DNA of 45,405 nt from a virus, in IMG/VR virus record IMGVR_UViG_3300033388_002654, positions 1 to 45,405 of that record; one strand, given 5' to 3'. Below the pieces are notes generated by a model. That model did no database searches. It saw only the letters and a program-made list of their open reading frames with translations, and was not told the DNA's origin. The translations under genes were made by a program, and so were the position numbers. Below are positions 5,924-14,628 of this stretch, piece after piece (the first letter of the stretch is position 1; every line of letters begins with the position of its first letter).

Positions 5924-6585
5924 AAATAGAAATGATACAGCCTGAAGATTTAATTCCCTATGATAAAAATCCAAGGGTTATTTCTCATGACGCTATTGAA
6001 GCAACAATGATGTCAATAAAAGAATTTAAGTTCCAGCAACCAGTTGTTGTCGAGCCTGATTTGACAATCATTGTTGGTCATACCAGAACACTTGCAGCAA
6101 TAGAACTTGGAATGAAAAAGATTCCAGTCATTGTTGCTCATGATTTAACTGAAGCGCAAATAAAACAATATAGAATCTCTGACAATAAGACCGGACAATT
6201 CAATGCATGGAATGTTGATCTTCTGAAGCTTGAGTTTAAAGAGCTTGAAGCCCTCGATGCTGATTTGACATTGACCGCATTCAGTGAAGATGAAATTGCA
6301 CCATTGCTGATAGATGATAAGCCGGTAAAGAAAAAAACATCAACATCATCTGCAACTGAAGAAAGCCCGTTCTCAAAGGTTCAGTATAATTTACACAATG
6401 ACCAAGCCTCAGTGATTAATGATGCAATTACACTTGCCAGAACAAGCCCGATTGTTGACACTGGATTGAATGACAGCGCAAACGCAAATGCATTGACGTT
6501 AATTTGTGAGCAATGGCTAATGGATAGAGATAAAAACAAAGCGGTTGTTGCTGTAGCAATTGATAGAGACTATTCAAAAGCATAA
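5920..6585 (+). CDS. ParB N-terminal (ParB/Srx-type) domain protein (221 aa)
   Basis: Residues 1-100 carry the ParB/sulfiredoxin-like domain: EMIQPEDLIPYDKNPRVISH, then a VEPDLTIIVGHTRTLAAIEL block with the GHTR phosphate-binding motif, then IPVIVAHDLTEAQIKQYRIS. In many phages this domain is joined to a DNA methyltransferase; here the rest is a linker and a short helical tail with no methylase motif. It sits directly before the terminase genes, where ParB-like proteins may have nuclease or CTP-switch roles. It ends the early plus-strand operon. Confidence 0.85.
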   Translation: MKIEMIQPEDLIPYDKNPRVISHDAIEATMMSIKEFKFQQPVVVEPDLTIIVGHTRTLAAIELGMKKIPVIVAHDLTEAQIKQYRISDNKTGQFNAWNVDLLKLEFKELEALDADLTLTAFSEDEIAPLLIDDKPVKKKTSTSSATEESPFSKVQYNLHNDQASVINDAITLARTSPIVDTGLNDSANANALTLICEQWLMDRDKNKAVVAVAIDRDYSKA

Positions 6586-6598
6586 AGAATAATTGCTC

Positions 6599-6627
6599 TT
6601 GAACATTCTCTGTTTGTCGCATATATT
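6599..6627 (+). promoter_or_regulatory. Promoter before terminase
   Basis: TTGAAC (6599-6604) and TATATT (6622-6627) are separated by exactly 17 bp. The predicted start of transcription falls at or within a base or two of the terminase small subunit ATG (6634), which has no ribosome-binding sequence upstream. It may start the structural-gene transcript, possibly giving a leaderless message. Confidence 0.55.
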
Positions 6628-6633
6628 ATAAGC

Positions 6634-7176
6634 ATGACCACTAAACCCAAAAAGAAAAAAGCCACTTTAAAAAAGGCTAGAAAAAAACAACATGTTGCAG
6701 GCTCAGGAACCACGGGCAGAGTCAATAAGAAAGTTACGCCTAAAAAAAAGGCTACAAAAAAAGGCGATAACAGAGGAAACAATAAGCTTGTTCTTTCTGG
6801 TGACCAGATCAAACAGCTTGAAGCTGCTGCTGCTGCTGGCTGTACTTATAATGAAATGGCGGCTCATATAAGCGTGACTCAGGACACGCTCAGGAGAATC
6901 AGAGAAGAGCAATCAGGCGTTCAAGAGGCAATCAATACAGGCAAGGCAAAAGGTGCTGTCAAGGCTAAGAATAGACTGTTTGAAGTGGGCGTAAATACAG
7001 CGCCATCAAAATTCAAGCAGGTTCATCTGAATGCCCTGATGTATTACCTGAATAACAATACTGAATTTTCAACACAGCTTGAACTGAATGAAGGCACTGC
7101 AATTCCAAAAGATGTTGATGTCAATGATGACGAAGCTGTTGCGACCTATTTGAAAATGATCAAGAAACCAACATAG
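6634..7176 (+). CDS. Terminase small subunit (180 aa)
   Basis: The first 55 residues are extremely Lys-rich. After them comes LSGDQIKQLEAAAAAGCTYN and then EMAAHISVTQDTLRRIRE, a helix-turn-helix of the kind used by small terminases to bind packaging sites. The C-terminal half is helical with an acidic end, as for oligomerisation and large-subunit contact. The stop overlaps the GTG start of the large subunit. Identification rests on the HTH and on position immediately before the large terminase. Confidence 0.8.
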   Translation: MTTKPKKKKATLKKARKKQHVAGSGTTGRVNKKVTPKKKATKKGDNRGNNKLVLSGDQIKQLEAAAAAGCTYNEMAAHISVTQDTLRRIREEQSGVQEAINTGKAKGAVKAKNRLFEVGVNTAPSKFKQVHLNALMYYLNNNTEFSTQLELNEGTAIPKDVDVNDDEAVATYLKMIKKPT

Positions 7177-8765
7177 TGTTTGATTTTAAAAACCCTGATT
7201 ATGCCTCTGTGTTTAATGATAGAGCGCACAATCTAGCGCGAATCAGAGAAGAACCTGAAAGCCTGACAGCATTAAAAAAATATTATGCAAAGAATTATGC
7301 AGACTTCATTGAAGACTGGATGATGACAAATGACCCTCGTATTCAGGGGCGTTCAAAATATATGCCTTTCCTGCTTTTTCCAAAACAGAGAGAGTTCATT
7401 GAGTGGCTTGAAGGATTAATAAAACAACAGAAAGACGGCCTTATTGAGAAAACTCGTGACTCTGGTTTTACTTATATGTGCGGAGCTTTTGCTATTTGTG
7501 AATGGCTGTTCAGTGCAGGCTCAAAAACTGGCTTTGGCTCAAGAAAGCAAGACCTTGTTGATAGGTCTGGTGACCCTGATTCCATCTTTGAAAAAATCAG
7601 GTTCATGATTAAAACTTTGCCTGAAGAATTCTTGCCTGATGACTTCAATGAAAAAAAGCACTTTGCTTTCATGCGAATTATAAACCCTGAAAACGGTTCT
7701 GCAATTACGGGTGAAGCTGGTGACAATATTGGAAGAGGAGGCAGAAGCTCCATATATTTTAAAGACGAAGCGGCTTTTTTTGAAAGGCCAAAGCTAATTG
7801 AAGCGGCACTTTCTGAAAATACAAATGTTCAAATAGATATATCAACCGTCAATGGTGTTGGAAATCCTTTTTTTATTAAGCGCCATTCAGGGAAAGTTGA
7901 TGTATTTATTTTTGATTGGCGTGATGACCCGCGAAAAGATCAAGCTTGGTATGACAATAAGGTTGCAACAAAAGACCCTGATGTTGTTGCTCAGGAAATT
8001 GACAGAGATTATTTTGCCTCAACTGAGGGCATCTGTATTCCTGCAAAATACGTGAAAGCCGCTGTCAACTTCTGTGAACGCTTTAAAATAAAACCATCAG
8101 GAATGACCATTGCAGGATTTGACCCCGCTGATGATGATGAGTCTTCAGATGGAAAAGGTGTCATCATTAGAAAAGGGATAAATGTTTATTATTGTGAAGC
8201 TTGGAAGGCTGGCAACGTCACTGAATCAACAAGAAGAGCTTATGGCCTTTGTCAAGATGAGCGTGTTGAATTATTGCATTATGATTCAATTGGTCTTGGT
8301 GCTGGCGTTAAAGGCGAGATTAAATCAATACAAGAAATTAATGCTGAAAAAGGCTCAAGGTATAAACTAAAGGCGCGTGGAATTAATGTGGGAAGACCAC
8401 CAACACCAGATGAATATTATGAAGAAGACAAGCTTTGTTCTGACATGTTTGCAAATCTCAAGGCAGAGCTATACACCAAATTATCAAGAAGATTCAGAAG
8501 AACTTATGAATTTGTTGAGGGAATAAAAGAACACCCAATTGATGATTTGATTTCAATTCCTAATGACTCGGAACTTATTTCTGAGTTATCATCATTTAAA
8601 ACAATGCACAATGAAGCTGGAAAAGTTGCCATTGAAAGCAAGGCAGCATTGAAGAAACGTGGTGTAATGTCACCAAACAAAGCTGAAGCTCTTGCTGTAT
8701 CATTGGACAAAATACAAACTACAACAGCAGAAGCAATGTCAAACTCTAAAGTGAGGATATTCTGA
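7176..8765 (+). CDS. terL: Terminase large subunit (529 aa)
   Basis: The gene starts at GTG 7176, overlapping the small-subunit stop. An unusual Walker A-like EKTRDSGFT lies at 91-99 and a Walker B DEAAFF at 197-202, giving the packaging ATPase. The RNase H-like nuclease domain begins with GFDPADDDES (314-323) and continues with HYDSIGLG (368-375) and a late acidic cluster near HPIDDLISIPNDSELISEL. The length is typical. It cuts concatemeric DNA and drives it through the portal encoded next, with which it overlaps by one base. Confidence 0.93.
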   Translation: MFDFKNPDYASVFNDRAHNLARIREEPESLTALKKYYAKNYADFIEDWMMTNDPRIQGRSKYMPFLLFPKQREFIEWLEGLIKQQKDGLIEKTRDSGFTYMCGAFAICEWLFSAGSKTGFGSRKQDLVDRSGDPDSIFEKIRFMIKTLPEEFLPDDFNEKKHFAFMRIINPENGSAITGEAGDNIGRGGRSSIYFKDEAAFFERPKLIEAALSENTNVQIDISTVNGVGNPFFIKRHSGKVDVFIFDWRDDPRKDQAWYDNKVATKDPDVVAQEIDRDYFASTEGICIPAKYVKAAVNFCERFKIKPSGMTIAGFDPADDDESSDGKGVIIRKGINVYYCEAWKAGNVTESTRRAYGLCQDERVELLHYDSIGLGAGVKGEIKSIQEINAEKGSRYKLKARGINVGRPPTPDEYYEEDKLCSDMFANLKAELYTKLSRRFRRTYEFVEGIKEHPIDDLISIPNDSELISELSSFKTMHNEAGKVAIESKAALKKRGVMSPNKAEALAVSLDKIQTTTAEAMSNSKVRIF

Positions 8766-10354
8766 TGACATCAGAAAACCAGTCAGTGAACCAAACAACT
8801 AATCAATCCGTGATTCTGGCTCAACGCCTTAACAAGCTGAGAAGTGATGCTAAACACAATGACAGATGGGTGAACGAAAAGAATAATTTCGGCACTTCAG
8901 CCGACCCGATGACAAGCACTAATTATTATAGAGAGAAGCAATTAACAAGGGCAGAGCTTGAAGCTTTATTTGTTCATGACTGGCTTTCAAGAAGGGTCAT
9001 CACAATTCCCGCTTATGACTCAACAAGAAATTGGATTTCATTGACTTCAGGTGATGACAATTCAAAAGCTGAAAAAGTTAGAAAAGAAATGGAGCGTCTA
9101 AACATACAAACAAAAGTTGCTGAATCAATAATTTTATCAAGAATGCACGGCGGGTCACTGCTGACCATTGGTGCTTTTGATGGTCAAGAAACGGACATGC
9201 CTCTTGGCAATGTTCGTTCTGTTGAATTCTTTGAGCCTGTTGATAGATGGCAGACATTCCCGCAAAGATATTATGCTGACGAAACAAAAATGAATTATGG
9301 TCAACCTGAAACATATTTGATTCATAGGGTTCAAGTTCGTGGTACGTTGACAGCGGTTGCTCATGAATCAAGAGTGATTCGTTTTAATGGTCATTACTTG
9401 CCACCACTTGAGAAGATGCGGAACCTTGGATGGAGCGCACCAATTCTTCAGAACTTCCATGAAGAGCTTAAAAGATTTGGTTCAATTCATCAGACAGTAG
9501 GCGCAATCATTCAGGACTTTATTACCAAGAAAGTTCAGATAAAAGGATTGAGAGAATTGCTTTCAAATGTTGAAGGCGAGCAACAATTGATGGCGCGTTT
9601 TGCAACTCTTGCTTATGGTATGTCTGTTCACAATATTGCTGTCTTTGGTGATGATGAGCAGTTTGAAAAAATGGGAACGCCTTTAACTGGCATTGATAAA
9701 ATTCTCACTCATTTTGTCGATATTGCTTCTGCTGCTTCAGAGATTCCCAAAGCAAGATTGTTTCATAATCAATCAGGTGTTCTTGGTGGTGATGCTGGTG
9801 AAAGTGATTTGCGCGTTCACTATGACAATATATCTTCATATCAAGAAACAGAATTAAGACCACACATCAGAAGAATAATTGATGTCATTTCTGATTCGCT
9901 TGGATACGCTGAAGGCGAAATTGAATTTGAATTCAATCCATTATGGCAATTATCAGAACTTGATGAAGCGAAAGCCAGAAAAGAAATTTCTGAATCAGAT
10001 ATTGCTTACATCAATGCAGGCGTTGTTGAACCTGAAGAAGTTGCTCTTTCTCGTTTCAGTGGCGAAGGCATTAATCTTGCTGACATGATTATTGATGTTG
10101 ATAAAAGAAAACGGTTTCTTAAGGCTCTATCAAAAGTGGAGCCTGACCTTGATGAAGGTGACCCAGATGAAGATGAGGAAGAAGAAGTTAAGATTGCAAA
10201 ACAAGATAATCTTGACAATTCATTGCCAACAAAAAACGAAGGCGAAATGAAATCTGCATTTGTAATTAGATGCATGAATGACCCTGCTATGAAGTCAGAA
10301 TTTCCAGATGACAAAAAGAGAAATGACGCTTGTCTTTCTCAATGGGAAAAATAA
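8765..10354 (+). CDS. Portal protein, DUF1073 family (529 aa)
   Basis: Residues about 50-100 (REKQLTRAELEALFVHDWLS, then RRVITIPAYDSTRNWISL) are the hallmark of DUF1073 portals, which form the dodecameric channel at one capsid vertex. The C-terminus has an acidic Asp/Glu run followed by an extra module ending FPDDKKRNDACLSQWEK that resembles a short tail motif found on other phage head proteins. Databases sometimes label this family anti-CBASS Acb1; no such domain is visible here. The stop overlaps the downstream gene's upstream region. Confidence 0.9.
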   Translation: MTSENQSVNQTTNQSVILAQRLNKLRSDAKHNDRWVNEKNNFGTSADPMTSTNYYREKQLTRAELEALFVHDWLSRRVITIPAYDSTRNWISLTSGDDNSKAEKVRKEMERLNIQTKVAESIILSRMHGGSLLTIGAFDGQETDMPLGNVRSVEFFEPVDRWQTFPQRYYADETKMNYGQPETYLIHRVQVRGTLTAVAHESRVIRFNGHYLPPLEKMRNLGWSAPILQNFHEELKRFGSIHQTVGAIIQDFITKKVQIKGLRELLSNVEGEQQLMARFATLAYGMSVHNIAVFGDDEQFEKMGTPLTGIDKILTHFVDIASAASEIPKARLFHNQSGVLGGDAGESDLRVHYDNISSYQETELRPHIRRIIDVISDSLGYAEGEIEFEFNPLWQLSELDEAKARKEISESDIAYINAGVVEPEEVALSRFSGEGINLADMIIDVDKRKRFLKALSKVEPDLDEGDPDEDEEEEVKIAKQDNLDNSLPTKNEGEMKSAFVIRCMNDPAMKSEFPDDKKRNDACLSQWEK

Positions 10355-10356
10355 AA

Positions 10357-10656
10357 ATGGATACGATAAAAAAAGACGGTGAGCATGAAGGTAAAACTTA
10401 TTGGATTTTTTATTGTGTTGGATGCAAAGGATTGCACAGAATAAACACAACAGGAAATAGACCAAAATGGACTTTCGACAACAACATGCAAAAGCCTACA
10501 ATTTCGCCAAGTGTTTTGGTGTCGTATAATCTTGATGGAAAACAAATCACTCAATGTCATTTGTTTATAAAGGCTGGAAAGATTCAATATTTGAATGACT
10601 GCAAACATGAGCTTGCTGGAAAAACAATTGACATGGTTGATATAAATGGCAAATAG
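10357..10656 (+). CDS. DUF6527-like protein (99 aa)
   Basis: The pattern FYCVGCKGLHRI, WTFDNNMQKPTISPSVLV, QCHLFIKAGKIQYLNDC and HELAGKTIDM matches the DUF6527 family as I recall it, with Cys and His residues that may bind metal. ATG 10357 is preferred, with GGGA upstream inside the end of the portal gene; ATG 10342 is an alternative. It sits between portal and MuF genes but is not a known structural protein, so it may be an inserted accessory gene. Its end overlaps the MuF gene by 11 bases. Confidence 0.7.
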   Translation: MDTIKKDGEHEGKTYWIFYCVGCKGLHRINTTGNRPKWTFDNNMQKPTISPSVLVSYNLDGKQITQCHLFIKAGKIQYLNDCKHELAGKTIDMVDINGK

Positions 10657-11452
10657 AAAAAAAAGAGTCCCAAGATTAAAAAGCAGCATTCCTGATGAAC
10701 ATAGATATGAAGCTTCAATCAAGTTAATTATCAATGAACTGAAAAAGATTGTCAGAAAACATGTTGAACCTGTTCTTGAGACTGTTGTCAATCAGGTTGA
10801 ACTCAGGGTTGATGATGATGCTGAAACTATAAAAACCGCACTTGGAAAAGTTCGCTTAGTTTTTGAAGGAAGCTTTCCTGAAGTTAGATATAAAAATGCC
10901 GCCAAAGAATCCGCTGACAGGGTAAACAAAACAAACAATCAAAATCATTCATTGCTGATGAAATCAATTGTTGGTGTTGACCCCGTTCAATATGAGCCTT
11001 GGCTAAAAGAAGAAGTTAATTTATTTGTTCAGAATAATGTTTCATTGATTGAGACTTTGCCAACTGAAGCGTTTTCCAAGATTGAGCAAATGTTGTACAG
11101 GGACGGAAGAAGGGGTTTGTCACCAAAAGAATTGAAGAAAAATATCAAGGAAATATTTGGTGCTACTGAATCACGAGCAGCCTTGATTGCTCGTGACCAA
11201 GTGAACAAGTTCAATGGCTCACTGACAGAGCTTAGACAGAAGAATGCAGGCATCACTAAGTATGAATGGCTGACTTCCCGTGATAGTCGTGTGAGGGATG
11301 ACCACAAGCGGCTTGATGGCACTGTTCAACGATGGGACAAACCGCCTATAACAGTGACAACAGGCAAAAGAGCCGGTGAAAGAAATCATCCTTCAGGTGA
11401 CATTCAGTGCCGATGTCAGGCAATACCCGTCATACCTAAAAAATCAAAATAG
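10646..11452 (+). CDS. MuF-like minor head protein (268 aa)
   Basis: The C-terminal half carries the MuF signature: ESRAALIARDQVNKFNGSLT, then YEWLTSRDSRVRDDHKRLDG, then HPSGDIQCRCQAIPV near the end (Cys255 and Cys257). MuF-family proteins sit near the portal and help head assembly; some have toxin domains, but this one is only 268 residues and has none. The N-terminal half is helical and basic. TTGACA just after the stop (11453) might be a weak internal promoter. Confidence 0.88.
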   Translation: MANRKKRVPRLKSSIPDEHRYEASIKLIINELKKIVRKHVEPVLETVVNQVELRVDDDAETIKTALGKVRLVFEGSFPEVRYKNAAKESADRVNKTNNQNHSLLMKSIVGVDPVQYEPWLKEEVNLFVQNNVSLIETLPTEAFSKIEQMLYRDGRRGLSPKELKKNIKEIFGATESRAALIARDQVNKFNGSLTELRQKNAGITKYEWLTSRDSRVRDDHKRLDGTVQRWDKPPITVTTGKRAGERNHPSGDIQCRCQAIPVIPKKSK

Positions 11453-11487
11453 TTGACATAATCAAATAAAGAGGTTAAATAGCACTC

Positions 11488-12678
11488 ATGGTACAAAGAA
11501 CTGACAAAATTCAACTAGATAGTTTTGCTCGTGATGGAAGCACAGGTTTCCTTGTTTTAGATGCAAAACCAACAAGAGCAGGCGTTTTCAAATATCGCAA
11601 TACAGACGGTTCAATCAGAAGCGAACTGAGACACCCTGACGAAGTTTTCAAAGCTGACTCAATGAACAGCTTAAAAAATAAACCATTAACAGACACACAC
11701 CCAATTGCCGGAAAAATAACAACTCAGAACTCAAAAAATCTTATGGTTGGAATGGTGACGGGTGACATCATAAAAACTGATGATGATTATCTTTCAACAA
11801 AAATCACTGTTACTGATGCAGAAACAATTTCAAAAATAGAATCTGGAAAGCAAGTTGAATTGTCTTGTGGTTATGACTTAGATTTGATTGAAGAATCTGG
11901 AACCTATAACGGCGAGCATTATGATGCAATTCAGAAGAATATAAAATATAATCACGTTGCTTCTGTTAAATCAGGCAGAGCAGGCGCAAAAGCAAGAATT
12001 TATTGTGACAGTGCAGATGATGCTGCAACAATTGATTTTGATATTAAACTCGATGAGGAAGAACCCATGACCATAAAAACACTTATTGCAATGTCTGTTG
12101 CCGCTGCAACTATTGGCAAAGACTTTAAAGTTGATTCAATTGATTTTAAAATTGATGAAGAACTACAGCCATTAATTAAGCCTTTACTTGATCGCAATGA
12201 CGCATTGCTTTCACATGCAATTAAATTGCAAGAAAACTTAGATGCTGCTCAAGGCACTATTGACGAATTGAAAACAAAAGCAGATGTGCAAATTGCACCT
12301 GAAGCAATGAACGCTCTTGTTTCTGAGCGCGCTGATATTCTTGGTGTTGCCGGTCATGTTGGCTTGAAAGATTTTGCAGGTAAAGACAACACGGAAATCA
12401 AGAAGCTTGTTGTTTGTGCAAAGAATGATGGTTTGAATCTTGATGAAAAATCTGATGCTTATGTTGAAGCTCGTTTTGATGCTGTTGTTGAGCAAATCAA
12501 ATTGGACACAAAAGGTTTCACGTCATTGGCTGTTTTGCAGGCAGTAACAAAACCACATGCTGAACCTAAAGATAAAAACAACAATGACGAAGGTGGTGAA
12601 GAAAAATCTCCCCGTCAAAATTATCTTGATGATGTTTCTGACATGCATCTTGAAACAGTTAAAACCAACCAAGCTTAA
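11488..12678 (+). CDS. DUF2213 prohead protease / scaffold protein (396 aa)
   Basis: The first about 175 residues match DUF2213: FARDGSTGFLVLDAKPTRAG, HPDEVFKADSMNSLKNKPLT followed by DTHP, then SGKQVELSCGYDLDL and IKYNHVASVKSGRAGAKARI. This is regarded as a capsid maturation protease-like domain. The C-terminal about 200 residues are acidic and helical, like a scaffold. The order protease-scaffold, cement, capsid supports the call. A strong internal ribosome site at residue 194 suggests separate production of the scaffold part. Confidence 0.85.
   Translation: MVQRTDKIQLDSFARDGSTGFLVLDAKPTRAGVFKYRNTDGSIRSELRHPDEVFKADSMNSLKNKPLTDTHPIAGKITTQNSKNLMVGMVTGDIIKTDDDYLSTKITVTDAETISKIESGKQVELSCGYDLDLIEESGTYNGEHYDAIQKNIKYNHVASVKSGRAGAKARIYCDSADDAATIDFDIKLDEEEPMTIKTLIAMSVAAATIGKDFKVDSIDFKIDEELQPLIKPLLDRNDALLSHAIKLQENLDAAQGTIDELKTKADVQIAPEAMNALVSERADILGVAGHVGLKDFAGKDNTEIKKLVVCAKNDGLNLDEKSDAYVEARFDAVVEQIKLDTKGFTSLAVLQAVTKPHAEPKDKNNNDEGGEEKSPRQNYLDDVSDMHLETVKTNQA
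12067..12678 (+). CDS. Putative internal-start scaffold protein (203 aa, in frame within DUF2213 gene)
   Basis: GAGGAAG at about 12055-12061 followed by ATG 12067 gives a well-spaced internal start in the same frame as the protease gene, producing the C-terminal helical part (MTIKTLIAMSVAAATIG onward). Lambda C/Nu3 and related phages make scaffolds this way. The sequence supports translation initiation; actual use is inferred. Confidence 0.5.
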   Translation: MTIKTLIAMSVAAATIGKDFKVDSIDFKIDEELQPLIKPLLDRNDALLSHAIKLQENLDAAQGTIDELKTKADVQIAPEAMNALVSERADILGVAGHVGLKDFAGKDNTEIKKLVVCAKNDGLNLDEKSDAYVEARFDAVVEQIKLDTKGFTSLAVLQAVTKPHAEPKDKNNNDEGGEEKSPRQNYLDDVSDMHLETVKTNQA

Positions 12679-12738
12679 CGCCATTTTAACAAAAGTTTAA
12701 AACTAAAAAACCTTTCTAATAATTTAGAGGAAAAGAAA

Positions 12739-13518
12739 ATGCAAACAAATTATGAAGATTTAGCCACTGCTGTTGAAGGCGGAATTGCTGACCTTGGTTT
12801 CATGCACAAAGCAAGCCGAACTGCTGGAACTAATGTTGCTCAAGTTGCAACTGTCACTGTTGACGCTGCAACAAATACAACTCTTTACACTGTTGTTGTG
12901 AACGGCGTTCCCGTTACTTATACTTCAGATGGCTCTGCAACTGTTGGTGAAATCCATGCTGGTCTTTTGGCTGCTGGTCAAGCAAATAGTTTCTTGGCTG
13001 GTCAGGTTACTTTCTCAGGTGCTTCCCCTGATTTAATTATCACGGCTGATGAAGCTGGTGTTCCATTTACTGCAACCGAAGCTGATGCTGATTTGTCTCT
13101 AGTGGCAACAACACCAAACACAACTTCAAGCCCAATTTTGTTTGGTCGCGGCTTAGCTCAAGTCTTAACTGATGCAGAAAAAGTTTCTTATCCAAGCCTG
13201 ACTGGGTTCTTATTTGCTGGCATTTCAATTCAGTCACAAATTGCGCGACCTAATGACGACGGCATTGCAAAATATGAAGACGGCACTTCAATTCCTACAT
13301 TGACTCAAGGCCGAATTTGGGTTCTGGCTGAAGATGTTATCAGTTCGCTTGATGACAGTGTTTATCTTCGTCATACGGCAAATGGTGCTGTCAATATAGC
13401 AGGCCGTTTCAGAACTGATGCTGACACAGCAAGAGCAGATCAAATTGCAAACGCTCGTTGGTTGTCATTGACAACTGCTGTCAATCAACTGGCTCTTCTT
13501 GAAATTAACATGCCTTAG
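12739..13518 (+). CDS. Capsid cement / decoration protein, Gp24-like (259 aa)
   Basis: The N-terminus MQTNYEDLATAVEGGIADLG and a later PILFGRGLAQVLTDAEKVSY block resemble the structural cement (Gp24-like) family found between scaffold and capsid genes. Residues about 35-125 form an extra beta-rich domain (NTTLYTVVVNGVPVTYTSDG) of the kind repeated in phage sheath and decoration proteins. It probably stabilises the expanded capsid. AGAGGAAAAG precedes the ATG. Confidence 0.75.
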   Translation: MQTNYEDLATAVEGGIADLGFMHKASRTAGTNVAQVATVTVDAATNTTLYTVVVNGVPVTYTSDGSATVGEIHAGLLAAGQANSFLAGQVTFSGASPDLIITADEAGVPFTATEADADLSLVATTPNTTSSPILFGRGLAQVLTDAEKVSYPSLTGFLFAGISIQSQIARPNDDGIAKYEDGTSIPTLTQGRIWVLAEDVISSLDDSVYLRHTANGAVNIAGRFRTDADTARADQIANARWLSLTTAVNQLALLEINMP

Positions 13519-13565
13519 TCTTTAGATTAAGAATTAACCCTTTTTAAAATTTGGAGCAATAAAAA

Positions 13566-14558
13566 ATGAAATCTAAATACTTAGTAAGTTGCATTCGAGC
13601 AGCATCAGAACTTGGCGTTGTTCGTCAAGATGGCTCTGAGCTGCATGAAGATGCCGGTGAATCTTTATTTTTAGAACGTCAACTTGAAACGGTTGAGTCT
13701 CGCTTATATGAAAAGAAATTACGCGAACTTAAATACCGTCAATATATTCCTGTGACGGGTGTTGCCGGTGCTGGCGCTGCTGTAATTACATACTATCTTT
13801 ATACAAAAATTGGCATGGCAAAAATCATTGCAAACCCTGCTGATGATTTGCCTCGCTCTGATGTATTCGCAGAACGACACACTCAGAATGTTCATAATGA
13901 AGGTACTAGCTTTGGTTATAGTACCCGTGATTTGCGCCAAGCAGTATTTGCAGGCGTTCCGCTTGACACTATGAAAGCTGATGCTGCTCGTCGTGGTATT
14001 CATGAGCTTGAAAACACGATTGCATGGACTGGCGATACTAATCATAATATGATTGGCTTGTTGGCTCATCCTAATATCCCAACTGTTCAAGCCCCGCTTG
14101 ATGCGACTACTACAACCCGTAACTGGTCTGGCAAGACAGCATCTGAAATCATTGAAGATATTACGTTAATGGTATCAGGAATTCGCCAAGTGACTCGCGG
14201 CGTTCATCAGGCAAATGTTTTACTGTTGCCTATTGCACAATATGACATTATTTCATTGTTGCCTCGTTCAGACTTGACCGACACAACCATTCTTGAATTC
14301 ATTACAAAGCCAAATAATAGCTTTGGTTTAAGCAAGGTTGATTGGTTGATTGAGCTTACAGGCGCTGGAACAGGTGGCTCAGATATGGCTTTATGTTATG
14401 AGCTTGATGACGAAATCTTACAGTTCCATATCCCTATGGAAATGCAGATGTTGCCACCACAGGCGCGAAACTTGGAATTCGTTATTCCTGTTGAAGCTGA
14501 AATTGGCGGCGTTGTTGTCCGTTACCCTCTTGCACTTCGTACTCTGTACGATATTTAA
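13566..14558 (+). CDS. Major capsid protein, DUF2184 family (330 aa)
   Basis: The order ERQLETVESRLYEKKLRELK, YRQYIPVTGVAGAGAAVITY, RDLRQAVFAGVPLDTMKADA and a final EAEIGGVVVRYPLALRTLYD agrees with DUF2184 HK97-fold capsids, which pair with DUF1073 portals and DUF2213 proteases. The length is normal. GGAGCAAT precedes the ATG. The gene stands alone between spacers of 47 and 70 bp, fitting a highly translated structural gene. Confidence 0.88.
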   Translation: MKSKYLVSCIRAASELGVVRQDGSELHEDAGESLFLERQLETVESRLYEKKLRELKYRQYIPVTGVAGAGAAVITYYLYTKIGMAKIIANPADDLPRSDVFAERHTQNVHNEGTSFGYSTRDLRQAVFAGVPLDTMKADAARRGIHELENTIAWTGDTNHNMIGLLAHPNIPTVQAPLDATTTTRNWSGKTASEIIEDITLMVSGIRQVTRGVHQANVLLLPIAQYDIISLLPRSDLTDTTILEFITKPNNSFGLSKVDWLIELTGAGTGGSDMALCYELDDEILQFHIPMEMQMLPPQARNLEFVIPVEAEIGGVVVRYPLALRTLYDI

Positions 14559-14628
14559 ACCCTGTTAAATGACTAAGCAAGGACGCTTGGTTGTTTACTT
14601 ACTCAAACCACTTAAAAGGTGAAGAAAC

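Noticed and set aside
8765-10354. Portal as an anti-CBASS Acb1 enzyme
   Set aside because: Database labels mix the DUF1073 name with Acb1; the sequence is a standard portal with an acidic tail and no visible 2H phosphoesterase domain.
11453-11487. TTGACA with a TAAATA box as a promoter before DUF2213
   Set aside because: The -10 is poor; it may be a minor promoter but is not strong enough to list.
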